Origin: Hirsutella rhossiliensis
Lineage: Eukaryota > Ascomycota > Sordariomycetes > Hypocreales > Ophiocordycipitaceae
Assembly (NCBI RefSeq): GCF_020360975.1
Contig: NW_025408670.1
Location: 2,294,001-2,358,000 of the forward strand
Direction: 5' to 3'
DNA: 64,000 bases
Shown here: one piece after another, positions 12,380 to 24,330 of the stretch
Layout of the letters: each line of letters starts with the position of its first letter
How positions within the stretch are numbered: position 1 is the first letter of the stretch
Translations under genes and position numbers: made by a program
Notes under the pieces: model-generated
Told to the model about the DNA's origin: nothing
Databases searched by the model: none
The model's input: only the letters and a program-made list of their open reading frames with translations

Positions 12380-12960
12380 CCTTTTAGTTTACTTTCCTAT
12401 AATTATTAGTAGTAAGCCTAGCTAGTAGTAGCTTATTAAGGCCCTTTAAGCTAGCTTTAAAGGCTATAGGCTTATAATCTAAGCCTATAGCCTTTAAGAA
12501 GCGGAAGTTAGCTTAGGTTAGCTATTTAAAAGGGCTATAAGGTCTATTACTAAGGCCCCTTTTAAGCCTTTTCTTTAATAAGTGCCTTTTATAGCTACCT
12601 TAAGGTCTATTAGTAAGTAAGCTTTATAGCGGTCGAGCTAGCTAATAAGGACTTCTACCTTATAGGCCTTAAAGGGTTCTATAAAAGGGTTTTAATAAAG
12701 GTAGTATAAGTTAAAGTCCCTTACTAGTAAGAAAGGCTACTATAAAAGCTAGGCTATTAATAGTAGCCTTTTTATCGTAAAGGGCCCTTACTAGCCTTAG
12801 CTAGCTAGGGCCCCTTTAACCTCTTTTTTATTATATAAGTTAATAAGGGTAAATAGCTTAGCGCTTTTTACCCTTATAGCTTATATATTATAATTATAAA
12901 AGAGGTTAAAGCTAAGGCTAGCTTTTATCTAAGCTTCCTTCCTCTTATAAGCTATAACCT
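12380..12960 (-). pseudogene. APE-type endonuclease region of LINE-2 ORF2
   Basis: Minus-strand reading gives PKVIAYKREA, then TLINLYNKKEVKGA, then RDFNLYYLYQNPF (about 12688-12730; a decayed 'GDFNLHHP' box) and later VIDLIA ('DLafa'). These are, in order, the conserved blocks of the apurinic endonuclease-like domain that nicks target DNA for LINE insertion. The matching GDFN-like block in LINE-1 is at about 7668-7712. No intact frame remains. Confidence 0.75.
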
Positions 12961-13439
12961 TAGGCCTCTTAGTAAGCTTAGAAAAGTTAGTAAAGGGGAT
13001 AAGGGTTATAATATTATAGGCTAAATACTATATAAGGATATAGCTATTATTAATCTTATAAAGGTAAGGCTCTTATAATAAAATAAGGTCCGCTCTTATT
13101 TCTAGGGCCTACTTTAAAATTAATAGGTTAGCTATTTCCTACCTATTAATATTATACTATATAATACTAATAGGGTTATAGTTAAGCCTAGGGAGCTTAA
13201 GGGGCTTTAAGGGCCTTATAAGTATAAGGGGGCTAAGGCTATTAAGTATTAGTTATTCCTTTATAGACTCTATATTTTACTTTATTAGTTATAAGGTGCT
13301 CTCTTTTATAGTTATAGTATTAAACCTTAAAATAAGAGTAGCCTTAGCTAGCTTTATAGCTAAGGTAGTTATAGTCCTTAGTTAAGTACTTTTCTAAGTA
13401 AAAGGTATACTTAATAGGCTACTAGTAGGTCTAAGGGTT

Positions 13440-14066
13440 ATAGCTAAAAGAAAGGTACTTATAATACTATATATATATAGTATATTCCTTATAAGCCTTA
13501 ACTTAAATCTATAGACCTACTATATAAAGGCCTTTTTTTTAGTATTTAGCCCTTATAGCCTTTAAAGGGACTATAAAAATAACCGATCTTACCTTTTATA
13601 TTAGGCTTAAGGTACTTAGCTACTTAAGCTGCCCTAAGATATCGATCTTACTAAAGGTTTTAGCTTTTATAGTAAAGATATTAAGGATAAGGGTCTCTAA
13701 GAGGTTAGGGACGCTCTAGGCTACTAGCTTAGTTTAGCTAGTAGGAAGGTCGGCCGATTTAATAAGTAGCTCCTTAAGGTATAAGGACTACTTCTCTTAC
13801 TACTCTAGAAGCTTCTTTACTATATATAGGGCCTTTATTATTATAAATATATTAGCTTTATTTAAGGTTAATAGAGCTAATATAGCTAGTTTCTTTATAG
13901 GCTTATTAAGCTTATTACGAAGTATAATAGGGTTAATAGTTAGCGTTAGCGATTCCTTCTTTAGCTTTAAGATAAGTTAAAAGTCCTCTTTTACGTTCTT
14001 TTTAGCTAAGGCTTTTACTAGAGCCTTAGCTAGGGCCTTAGCTAAGGCCTTAAGCGCCTTCTTTAT
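13440..14066 (-). pseudogene. ORF1 (gag-like) fragment of LINE-2
   Basis: Minus-strand reading gives an alanine/lysine-rich start (KALAKALAKAL-like), then KKESLTLTINPIILRNKLNK, several decayed blocks, and finally KKGLYIVGL followed by KAYKEYTI. This order matches Tad-type LINE ORF1 proteins, where 'lnKa.......lL..LP....W....vhGvp' precedes 'raIrnrLYIaGisvrVeky' and the zinc knuckles. The N-terminus is missing: the Gypsy F fragment starts at about 14067. LINE-1 lacks this part. Confidence 0.65.
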
Positions 14067-14970
14067 AGTAATAGCGTTCTATATATAATATAGCTTATTT
14101 AAGCAGCTAGTAATACCCTTTAGCCTTTTAAGAGCGCTTACTACCTTTTAGTATTATATTAATAATATACTTTAAAACTTCCTTAATAAGTTCGCTTTTA
14201 TATATATAGATAATATTCTTATTTATATAGGTAGCTCTTAAAAGGATTATATATAGGAAATATAAAAGGTCTTAAAGCGCTTTTAACTTTATAAGCTTGA
14301 CTTTAACTTAAATAAGTATAGATTTAAGGTTAAAAGGGTTAAGTACCTAGGCTTTATTATTTATATAGGTATAGGTATATAAGTAGATCTTATAAACATC
14401 TAAGCGATCTAAGACTAAGCGGCCTTAACTATATAAATAAGCGTATAAAGCTTTCTTAAGTTCGCGAATTATTATAGGATATTTATTAAAGGCTTTTCTT
14501 ATATTATAATACCTTTAAACGAGATTACTAAGAAGAGGACTACTTTTTATTAAGGGCTTATATAAGAAGGAGCGTTCTATATACTTAAGGACTTATTTTT
14601 ATAAGCCTTAGTATTACTTTAGTAAGACTTTAACTAGTTTATATTAATCGAAGTAAACTATAGCGGCTAAGTACTTAAAGGGTACTCTCTTAAGAGGTAA
14701 ATATATAAAAGTAACTAATAGCGTTCTACTCTTATAAGCTAACCTTAGTAGAGCGGAATTATACTATTTATAATAAAGAGATACTAATAATTATTAACTA
14801 CCTTAAGTAATAATAAGTAGAGCTTTAAAGCTATAAGAGCTTTAAAGTTCTTATAGATTATAAGAACCTTATATACTTTATAACCTACTAATACTTCTTA
14901 AAGTAGTAGGCCTACTAAGTAAAGTACTTCTTATACTTTAACTTTATAATTAAGTACTAGCTAAGGTAGG
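14067..14970 (+). pseudogene. Gypsy F, fragment 1: reverse transcriptase to RNase H
   Basis: Plus-strand frame begins inside the reverse transcriptase (AFYI, stop, YSLFK, stop, LVIPFSLLRALTTF; compare 'tafrtryGlfewlvMPFGLlraPatF'). It continues through a decayed YIDDILIY box (IYIDNILIYIGSS, about 14200), the RFKVKRVKYLGFII and VKGVQSFLGF-like blocks with NYYRRFIKGF (about 14460-14510), and runs to 14970. It is the same family as B, whose minus-strand copy at 49650-50560 aligns to it. The 5' part is missing, lost at the LINE-2 junction. At 14966-14970 it is interrupted by element E and resumes at 43877. Confidence 0.82.
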
Positions 14971-15227
14971 TATAAGAGCGCTACTAAGAAGTATAAGCTA
15001 ATAAAGTACTTAGGTATATAGTACTAATATATTAGTAGGGTATTAATAGGGAATTATACTTACCTTACTTATAAGTTGTAGACTACTTATTACTTTAATA
15101 AAAAAAAGGAAGTCTTTCTTTTAATAAGCTTTAGTTTTATAATAAGAAGAATATAATATATATAGTATAGTACCTCTAGCTATCTTTACTACCTAACTAA
15201 TTATACTATAATATATATTCCCTTATA
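14971..15227 (+). repeat. 5' LTR of Gypsy E
   Basis: Starts tataagagcgctactaag and ends attcccttata. It pairs with 43617-43871. Ends fit TG...CA after RIP. Confidence 0.85.
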
Positions 15228-15399
15228 ATTCCTAAAGCTTCTTTTTTTAGTTACTTAGTAAATATAGCTACTTAAAGAAAACTATATAACGCTCTTATAG
15301 CGCGATATAATAGTTAATTATTTAAGGCCTCTTTATTATATATATTAAGTATTTACTTAAGAGATAAAAAATAAGAAGATATATTCTTAGAATAAACCC

Positions 15400-16300
15400 T
15401 TATTATAAATAGCGTTATAACTATATTAAAGATATTACTATTTATAAGTATAAGATAAACGTCTTATAAGGAAAAGCTTATAGCTTTATAAGCGCGTATT
15501 AAGGAGCTAAAGAAGATAAAACGCTTATAAGATCGCGTTATAAAATTAAAAGAGGAAATTACTAAACGCGCTAGTATTATTACTATTTATTTAAGGAAGC
15601 GTTAATAGTCTTACTCCCTTAAATTAAATAGTAGTAGTAGTAGTAAGGTTAAGATTAAAAATATTACTTAATTATCTTAACTTATTAATATATAGAAACG
15701 TTTAAACTAAACTTATAATTTAAAGGATACTTTTAAGGTAGCGCTTAGACTTTTTCGTTATAATAAAATAAATATCCTTTATATAGTAATTTATATATAT
15801 AGCGACTATAAAGTAAGATAGCGCTAATACCTTAAAAATAAATACTAATTAACTAAACTAAATATAATATAGATTAAGTATACTTTAAAGAATAAATACT
15901 TATTTTAATTAAAGATACTATAAATAAAAAGATATTATTAGTAATATAATTAAAGGAGGCTCGCTAATAAGAAAGCTAGTCCCTTTTAAAGTTAAGCTTA
16001 TACCTTAACTCCTTAAAAAAGTATTTTAAACGCTTATTAAAAAAGGTATATACTCTTATATTTTTTACTAAGCTAGAGCTATAACTTTAAAACTAAATTA
16101 ACCTTTATTTAATACCTATTTATACCTATTAATAAGAAGAGCTTATATAAGTCGCTTAATAATATTAAGATACTTTTATTAATAAGAAGTAATATATTAA
16201 TATTACTTTTACCTTTAAAGGAACTAAGAATAAAAATAGTACTATACCTTAAGGTAGTATATATAAAGGGAGGAATTAAAAAGGCCGATAAGCTAGGCTA
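15400..16300 (+). pseudogene. Gag-like region of Gypsy E
   Basis: The plus frame downstream of the 5' LTR reads as a lysine- and glutamine-rich, coiled-coil-like protein, for example LIAL, a stop, ARIKELKKIKRL, and RVIKLKEEITKRASIITIYL (about 15480-15600), with a later basic stretch. The position right after the 5' LTR and before pol supports Gag. No zinc knuckle was identified. D interrupts the element at 16669, before the protease/RT part. Confidence 0.5.
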
Positions 16301-16668
16301 TACTATTAAAAAAATACTACTAATTTAACTAATAACTAATAAGCTAGTAATATACTTATTAAGGGCTAAATTAAAGGATATTATTAAGGAAAAGGATCTT
16401 TTACTTAATTAAGAATTATATATTTTTAATATAATAAGCTAGGATACTTATCTATAAAGTATACTAATTCTTTAAAGGTAGAAACCTTAGTAAAAACTCT
16501 TAGACTTTATACTATAAAATAAGGAAAAGGTAAGATATTAAGGTAAATACTTCTCGTTTAATAAACCTAATACTTATAAGATAGTTACTTAAAACTCCTT
16601 TAATAATATTAAGGCGAAACCTTACTAAAGTCCTTATATACTTAGATACTTTAATAGGAACGAGGGCA

Positions 16669-17023
16669 TATACTTAAAGCACGCGTAGTATATAGCTAAG
16701 GATTAGTAGAGCAATTATCTATATAATTATCTAATTATCGGTCCTATATATAGCTCTAAGGGCCTTAGGTTATAAATATAAGTCTTAGAGATTTCTTTAC
16801 TCTATACCTCTTTATCTTTATTAAAGTCGCGTAACTAACGGTATTTACTTTAAAGGGGAAAAATAAAAATTTAAATTAACTATAGTTAAGGAAGATACTT
16901 AATTAAATAATTAAGGTCTTTATAACGCCTTTAAGTATACTTAGAAGTAAGTTAGAAGGGGAGTACTAGGGGTCTTATCCTTTTAACGGGCTAATATCTA
17001 TAGGGGTACGATCTTACCTATTA
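16669..17023 (-). repeat. 3' LTR of Gypsy D
   Basis: 355 bp, plus-strand start tatacttaaagcacgcg, end cttacctatta. It pairs base for base in length with 30581-30935. Confidence 0.85.
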
Positions 17024-19334
17024 AACTCCTCCTTAGCGACTTTCTAACCTAAGATACTTATAGAAAAAGCGCGATAATAATAGGTAAGGCTCTCTTCCTA
17101 AGTATATAAGTAAGTAAATAAACTATTAATAGAACTTTTCTCCTTTACTATAATCCTTTCCCTTTACGTTCTTTATTCCTCCCTTTACCTATAAGCTACT
17201 CGTTTAGCTCTTTCTTATTTTTACTCGCGTACTTCCTTCTTTAAATAATTATCTACTACCCCTTATATACGCTCTTAAGTATTCGCGCTTATTATTCCTA
17301 GGGGCGTTAGGGAAATAAAGTAGTTAGCGTCTTTATTAGTCTATAGCTTTAAGTATAGCTAGATTAAATAAGCTATAAAGTCCTATAAGCTAATTATTAT
17401 CGCGTTACTAGTAGTCCTATATAAATATATAGAATTATAGTCGTTAATATCCTAGTAGTAGTTTTAATATATTCCTAGGTTTTTAACTCCTTTAACCTAG
17501 GAGGGTTTAAAACCTAGTATAAACCTTATAAGGACTATAGCTAGAGAGGCTATTACTATACTTTATTTCTAAGGAGTAATAGGGCGTGCTATAAGCGTTA
17601 CTAAAGTCTTCGGCCTTAGGGTAATTAACCGAGCGCCTAGTAATTTTAGAGTCTTAGGGCGAGTTAGTAGTTAGGCTATCTACCTTTCTTCCTTACTAGC
17701 TCCTTATTAAGTTATTAGCGGGGGTATAGTTATAAGTCTTTTACTCCTCTATATATTTAAAGGAGTTATTAGTAGCGGGTAAGGCATAGGCCTAATTAGC
17801 TATATATTAAAAGGGGAGAATAAAGGCGTTGTTTTTATATAGATAAAGGGACTAGTAAGGGCGCTTAGCTCTCTCCTTTATAGGCTCTAGGGTAGGGATC
17901 CTATCTTAAGGTTACTTAGGGAAAGGCTACTTAGTTTAAATAAGGAGCTTAATTTAGTTAACGCTTAAGGTAACGAAGGACTAGGTTTATTCTCGATTCC
18001 TATTAGCGTAATTAGATAATTAAGGGTCTTTTTAAGGAGGAGTTTCGTAAAGAAACCGCGTATAGCTTAAGCGATTAAGTTAGGTTACTCTATAAGGGTA
18101 GCTAGTATAAATAGCTCCTTTCTCGCTTTCCTTACTATATAAGCTAGTTTTATATTTCTTTAAAGTAATAGTCTCTATTTAATAGGCCTATCTAAGAGGT
18201 TAACTACTTCTAGGACTTCTTAAAGGTCTTATTCTTCTTAGTCTCTTAAGATAATATAGTTATATTAGTAAATCCGCTCGCTCCTAGGAATCCTTATAAG
18301 AAAGACTCCGCTAAAAGTTATTAAACCTTAATTAAATAGTATCCTTTATAGTCGTCTAACCCCGCTATTAAACTACTAGGAAACTCTACCGCCCTATAAT
18401 ATTACTTATATATAATTAAGCTTATTCGCCGTAATAGCTTAGATTCTATATATTAGCTTATCGACGTAGCCTTTTATACTTATCCTCTTATTTAGCTTAA
18501 AGAAATACTAGTCTTAGTATAAGATCTTATTTATCTAAAAGCTTCTTATATTACCCTATACCTTTACTTTAAAATTACTTTAACTTTTAGGTATTACTAT
18601 TTAATTATCTTAAGGCATAGCCTAACTATACCTTTAACCTAGTATTATTATTAAGATTATACTAGTAACCTATCTAGAGGTATCTAGAACTTCGACGTTA
18701 AATAGGAGGGAAAAACTAAAGTGCTTAAAGGAAAACCCTCCCCTTTTTCGTAGCTAGTCCGCCCTTATACTAGGTCGCGGTTATAATACATAGGAATCTT
18801 ACGCCGGCTATCTTAGGTATCGTTATAGTTAGTTAGAATTATATTAGCCCTACTATAAAGTAACCTTAGAAAGTAACTCCTTTATATATATAGGGTATAT
18901 AGCGTTAATTAGTAGTATAAGCGTTTTTTTAGTTAACGGTTAATAGTTAATTATATAATTATCTCCGACCTTATCCTATAGCGATATCTTCCCGGGCTCT
19001 ACCTTGTTTTTCCGCTATAAGGCTTAGCGGGCTATTTTTATTAATGCCGGCCTTTAGCCGGGCTAGTAGTCGGGTTATCGCACCGGCTTCGCGCTATACT
19101 TATTAAGTTACTAGTATCGGCCCTAGGTTTTTATTTTCCCGGTCGGGGGGCCTAGACCGGGGTTAGGGGGAGGTCCTAACGAATTCGTCGCTAGGTCTAG
19201 GTAAGCGAGGTCCGGGCCGGCCTACTTATAGCGGGGCTAGACTGCTAGTATATTTATAAGCGCTTTTAGAAGCGCTAATTAGCTAATTAATAAGTAGGCT
19301 AGCGTAGTCTACTAGTCTAACTAAAAATTAATCG
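17024..19334. other. 3' region of Gypsy D, no domain recognised
   Basis: RIP-mutated, with some GC-rich patches retaining CpG (18.95-19.25 kb, including runs such as cccggtcggggggcc). I could not match either strand to a known family. It could be D's own non-coding 3' region or an older insertion. Confidence 0.4.
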
Positions 19335-19414
19335 TGCCCTTAGCTAGATTTAAACCGACTCTAGCGTTCTAGCTAGTAGGCTTCCTAGGTATATAACTAC
19401 TATACTACGAGGGT
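19335..19414 (-). pseudogene. tRNA-like fossil, 80 nt, possibly a SINE head
   Basis: On the minus strand: accctcg, then the A-box-like tagtatagtagtta with a gtat/atac D stem, a putative anticodon region, the hairpin ctag-aacg-ctag where a long variable arm would be, a T arm gtcgg-tttaaat-ctagc (one pair broken by a G-to-A change), and a 3' acceptor strand taagggc plus a. Acceptor pairing is good if two CpA/TpG-type changes are undone. The B-box equivalent ggtttaaatct is one C-to-T from ggttcaaatct. The anticodon stem does not fold cleanly, so the isotype is not called. Lying inside RIP-mutated DNA, it is not a working gene. Confidence 0.45.
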
Positions 19415-20700
19415 TCTAACCTAGTATTAGATTATTATTAAGGCTAAGTAGCTATATTCTTACCCTTCTTATTAAGCGGTATAAGGGACTAGCGTATAGG
19501 TAAAGTTATAAGGAACTTAGAGGATATAAAGAAACTACCGCTATACTTATAGGAACGTATAGAGTCTAGCGTATTATCCTTCTTTCTAAGCATTAAAAAT
19601 AACTAGGTTTCCTTTTTTATAGTCCTAAAAAAACGCCCCTTAATAGAGTCCCCCTTTATTTATACCTACTAAAAAGTTAATAACTCTAGTTATATACCTT
19701 CGCTTATACGTAAAGCGACTAAGGTTAAAAGTAGGAGCGGTAAACTTAATTAGATACTCCCTATTATTTAAGTATTTATAGTACTTCTTATATCTATCTT
19801 CTATATCTTCGATAGGTTCCCCTTAATAGTTAGTATAAACTAATAGCGGGTAAGGTAAGGGGTATACCGCGTTCTTAATACCTCTTATTAAGATTTTAAT
19901 TATCGCGCTAAGGCTAAAGCTTATAGCTTATTATTTATCGATAGCTTTATAGAGAAAGTTATATACATCGATAATATACTCTTCTTAGCGGGCCTTATTC
20001 CTAGTAAATCTATTTATCTTTTTAACGCCCTTATATATTATCTAAGCGTCTTTAAGGGTAATATCCTACCGCTTAATAGGGCCTATTAGTATTAAGTACT
20101 AACGATCTCTATAAACGTACTAAGGAGGTTACTTCTACCTATAAACGTCTCGTTAGTCTTAGTCTATAAACCTTTTCTTATTTTTAGCGTAAAAGCGCCC
20201 TTTACCGCCTTTTACTTTAACTTCGCTATAGTAAGTAGGCAAAATAAAGCTCTTACTCTTAAATAGTAATACGCTAAAGAAGATAGCGGTATTCTTAAAG
20301 AGGTCTATAGCTAGGCCTAGGATACTATTTAGGTTCGCCGCTATATATTAAGAAAGGGTAGAGTAAGCGAAAGAGAGGGAGAAGCTAAGATTAAATAGTT
20401 AGGGTAAGTAGTTTCGAGTTATAACGCTAAAAGGCTAAGAGGGTATTATATATATATATAGGAGTTATATTAATAGAGGGGAACGTTATAAGTAGGGAAG
20501 TATATAAAGTATATATATATATATAAAAGGAAGAAGAAGGAAGGAAGAAGTAAGGTATAGTAAGAGGAATAAATAGTTATTAAAGCGCGCGGTTATTAGT
20601 TACTTTAGCCGGCCTCTATAGTAGTAAGGTCTAAGGTATATTTAGGGGTTACGCTTAAATAGCTTCTTTTATTAGTTATCGATTAAAGAGCTATTTAATC

Positions 20701-20760
20701 TCTGCCCTTTTCTTCTTCTCTTTACTCTTTTTATTCTTCTTCTTCCTCTTCTTTCCTCTA
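20701..20760 (+). promoter_or_regulatory. CT-rich tract upstream of the opposite-strand frame in D
   Basis: About 60 bases almost purely C and T (ccttttcttcttctctttactc and onward), of the kind found just upstream of fungal start codons. It lies on the plus strand, opposite to D's own coding strand, about 80-140 bases before the frame at 20840. No clear TATA box is nearby. Confidence 0.4.
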
Positions 20761-20839
20761 TCTTCTTTATTTCTCTAGACCGCTACCTTTTATCTTCTCC
20801 TTTTATAACTACCTCTTCTTCTTTATTATATCTTATAAG

Positions 20840-22550
20840 ACCGCTAAACTTAAAACTAAAGAGCTATTAAATATCGTTAACCTCTCTTTAACTACTCTTC
20901 TACGACCTTCCCTTATTACTACTACTCTTCATATTTAGAATTATTATACTAAGGTCTTTCCTCTTTATATAAAGTACTTTTAAGTAACGACTATCTAACT
21001 TATTTAATCTTACTTAGCTCGTTTTAACTATCTTCTTTTATAGATCTATAATTACTTCGAGACCTAGGTCTATAGTAGAAATAATATTAGTTACTAAGGG
21101 TTTCTAATTTATATAGAAATTCCCTTTTAGTTATAGGTTCTATTAGAAGCTCCCGATATTATTAAGATTAAAGCGCGCGGTCGCTCTCCTCTCTCTTACT
21201 TTCTTAAGAGTATACTAGGTCGGTATAATTAAATTATCTTCTATACTCTTTATTATAGATATCGGCTAGTAACCTATATCCCTATAGAAATCGCTTATCC
21301 GCGTAGATACTTCTTTTCTTAGCTTAGTTTAAGGCGGTAAGAATACTCTTAAGTAGTCCTAATTACTTTATATATATAAGGAACGGTGTTCCTACTATAA
21401 ATAAAGTAGCTATAATATACTCTCTTAATTATATAAGCTAATAAGTAGTATATTAATTATAGAGAAAATCCTATCCTATAAAGTAAGAATCGCTCGTTAC
21501 TTTATATATTATTATATATTAAACGGGTTGCCGGTTATTATATAATTAGGAATCGAAGGAATAGAGCTAGCTTAGAATACTAGCTAAGACCTCTTAAGAA
21601 TACCGGCACGACTAACCTCCTTTAAACACGAATATTAGTAGAACTAAGATACTTCTAGATTTACTCGAGGTATCACGGAATTCCTTAGTCTTAGGGCTAT
21701 ACGGCAGCCTAAGTCCGGTCTTAAAAGGTTCTTCTATTTAGCTATAATTATCTATATAAGATAGTATGTCGGCTAGTAAATAAAGAGAATAATTAACTTT
21801 AATACCTCTTCTATATACTAATATATTACTAATAAATTCTTTTAAAAATCTTACCTTATACTCCTTCTTTCCTTCTATTATATAGTCTTACGTAATTCCT
21901 TAATTTCCTAAAATTCCGCTTTTACTTATATACCTTAAGAATATAAAACTTATAATCCTTACCTTTATTAAGGGTATATTTAAACTTATTAGATAACTAT
22001 AACTTCCGCTTATAAGTACGTTATATTTCCTTTTTATAAGTATATCTCTCTTTTAGGCACTGCTAATAGCTCTTACGCTAACTATATCTAGGATTCGATT
22101 AAAGTACCTATTTATAAATAGCAGTACTTCCTTAAATACTATAGGGCTACTTACGACCTTAATAGATTTGCTAACCGTATATACGGTTATAATTTTTATA
22201 CCGACCTTAAGACTAATAAAATTTATAATAAGTATATTAGTAACGAGACCGCCCTTTATTTTCTTTATAATATCCTTAATCCCTTTAGTCCTACTAAGGA
22301 TTTAGAGGAAAGGGAGGAAATTAACCTTACGCTTATTTTACCTAAAAAGAGATTATATAAGTTTAACGAGCTCTCTCTCGAATAATAATTAAATAGTTTT
22401 TAAGTTCGCTTTATAATAGTCTATAATAAGTTTACTAAGAGTAAGTAGTCTCGCTTAGTCGCTATCTTTAGCGGTAAAAGCTTTTTCTCTTAAGGTTATA
22501 TACGTTTAATCTAGTAAGTCGAAAATATTTTAAAATTTATTTTATAAGCG
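20840..22550 (+). pseudogene. Unidentified plus-strand frame inside Gypsy D (antisense to its pol)
   Basis: One reading frame from about 20840 to 21376, then (after the MITE) from about 22040 to 22550, reads as protein with only TAA and TAG interruptions. Examples: YKTAKLKTKELLNIVNLSL near the start, RFANRIYGYNFYTDLKTNKI, TALYFLYNILNPFSPTKDL, and NKFTKSK, a stop, SRLVAIFSGKSFFS. Codons from about 22131 to 22382 (84 codons) have no stop at all, unusual in such TpA-rich DNA. I recognise no domain. It could be an accessory gene of D, a captured host gene, or an older element. The MITE copy at 21377 splits it. Confidence 0.45.
21377..21939 (+). mobile_element. hAT-like MITE, copy 2 (563 bp), inserted in Gypsy D
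   Basis: Begins taaggaacggtgttcc and ends tataccttaag, matching copy 1 closely over its full length. Flanking 8-mers are decayed (tatatata-like / aatataaa). It retains some CpA and TpG that copy 1 has lost. Confidence 0.75.
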
Positions 22551-23269
22551 CGTTTATTTTCGCTATAGTAGGTCTTCCCTTCTATAATAAAAAATAAACG
22601 TCCCTATCTATAAAGTAAAAAATCCTTTTTTAAAGGAGGTAGGTAGTAAGAATATTTGTTTTCTTACTTTATTATTTAATTATATCTCTATTTATCTTTT
22701 TTAAAGTAGTAGAGGGTAGGTTATTATTATAAAAGGGTAGGAAATATTATCTTTATTTACTTAGGGAGCTTTAAGTAGAAAATTTAAAATAATAAGGTAG
22801 TTAGTAAGGCGCTCGTAAATATCTTAGCTACTATAGTTATCCTTTAATTAAATAGTTAAACGGTGCTTTAGTTACTAGTTAGGTTCTAGCGTACTTCTTA
22901 CGATAGTTATAGATTTTTATCTTTACTACCTTTTCCTCCTTAGCTCCTTTTTACCTCCTCCTTTTCTTATTAAATTAGCGTTTTTAAGGCTCCTATATAA
23001 AGGTCCTTTTTTACTTTACTAAGTTATAGTAGCCGAACCTTAATTATATACCTTAGGCCTTTCTTAGGTATCTATAGTCGCTCTTCTTCCTCTTCCTAGC
23101 TTTAATCCTTCTAAGGTTTATTAAGGAGTCGTTATAACTATAGTACTATTTAATCTAAGGCTTCTCTACTTAGTAAAAGTAGTAAATTATCTACTTTATT
23201 TATTATTTCTTCCTTCCTCCTCTTATTAAGAGTAATCTTATCCTAGAGTAACTAGTTATCCTTAGTAAA

Positions 23270-24330
23270 GCACTACTAACCTTCCTTATCCTTTTTAAAC
23301 TTCTTTAAATACTCTCTTAAGATTATCTTATTAAGTACGATTCTATTTAAAGTCTTAATTTTATATACCCTAGACTACTCTAAGCGTAATACTACTTAAA
23401 AGGGACCGTTTTACTTTATCTAATACTTAGCTTACCTCCCTAGATTATTTAATTGTCTTATATTAAATAGTAAGATAAGGTCTTTAGGTTATAGGCTTTC
23501 TTTCCTTATTATATACTTATTAGCTTTATCTATCCTCTCTATTAATCGATTCTAATATCTTATTACTCTTTTCTTAGCTTCTTTTATATCTTTTTCTTTC
23601 CTTTTTAAAACTTATACTTATACTTTAAATAATTCTTCTCTTATCTTTACTTCGTCTTAGTTAATTAGTTACTAAGTTAGGTATTCTACCTTAAGAGGTA
23701 GTATTAGTTCCTATCTATATAGTAAGTAAAAAGCTAATATTCTATAAGACTCTCTAACTACTATTTGGTCTATAAGGATTACTTAGTTAAGGTATTTAAT
23801 CTACTTACCCTTTTTCTCCGCTATTTTTATAAGTATTATTATTAACCTTTAGTACCCTTATTTTACTACTACGTTTACCTTTAGATTATATACCGAAGTT
23901 TAGATAACTTTAACGACTATATCTTCTAAGATATACTTAAAGTCTTTTTTTATTTTAGGCCCTTTATCGATTATAGTATATAGTATTATACTATACTTAT
24001 AAATAATAAAGAGTATAAATTTAGTTATAGCTCCTATAGTAATTTCTTTAACTAAGGTTACTTCTACCTATCTAGTAAGGTCGTCTTATACTTCTATAAG
24101 GTACGAATACCTATAATTAGATAGTATATACTAGCTATTAAAGTAAATCTTACTTATAGGGTAGCTAGGCGCGGTCGCGGTTATAACTTCCTAAGGTCTC
24201 TTAGTTATAAAGTATTAGTATTCTTTATAAGAAGAGATTACGCTATAAATATTATTTTAAAGGCTAGCCTACTAATACTTATTCTTTATAAACGTATATA
24301 TAACTTATTATCCTTTATATCTTATTTACG
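23270..24330 (-). pseudogene. Integrase of Gypsy D
   Basis: Minus-strand reading gives EVITATAPSYPISKIYFNS (first Asp region, decayed 'HfD'), LIEVQDDLTR, a stop, VEVTLVKEIT, then IIDKGPKIKKDF (second Asp, 'tDNGpE') and TSVYNPKVNVVVK (third, Glu decayed to Lys, 'yNP.aNgvvErGH'). A C-terminal part follows with ESYRILAFYLLYRQELILP and, near 23280-23350, a 'l..tr..pl.gkRiK.Fkr' type ending. This is the DDE integrase of fungal Ty3/Gypsy elements and joins cDNA to the chromosome. Catalytic acidic residues are damaged and stops are frequent. Confidence 0.78.

Larger units (their letters stand above)
9002..14066 (-). mobile_element. LINE-2: Tad-type non-LTR retrotransposon, RIP-dead, about 5.07 kb
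   Basis: Second, uninterrupted and longer copy of the same LINE family, minus strand, head-to-tail with LINE-1. In coding order: ORF1 (gag-like, 14066 to about 13440 and beyond), an APE-type endonuclease (about 12960-12380), and a reverse transcriptase with its catalytic box at 11059-11070. The 3' end at 9002 matches the 3' end of LINE-1 (ctttttatattattac). At the other end it stops where Gypsy F sequence begins, near 14067, so its ORF1 start is lost. Stops are TAA or TAG throughout. Unlike LINE-1 it contains no later insertions, so it supplies the empty-site sequence that defines them. Confidence 0.82.

Noticed and set aside
3385..14066. CRISPR-like array or satellite in the repeated 3.4-14 kb region
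   Set aside because: The repetition is two 4.4-kb LINE copies, not short spaced repeats.
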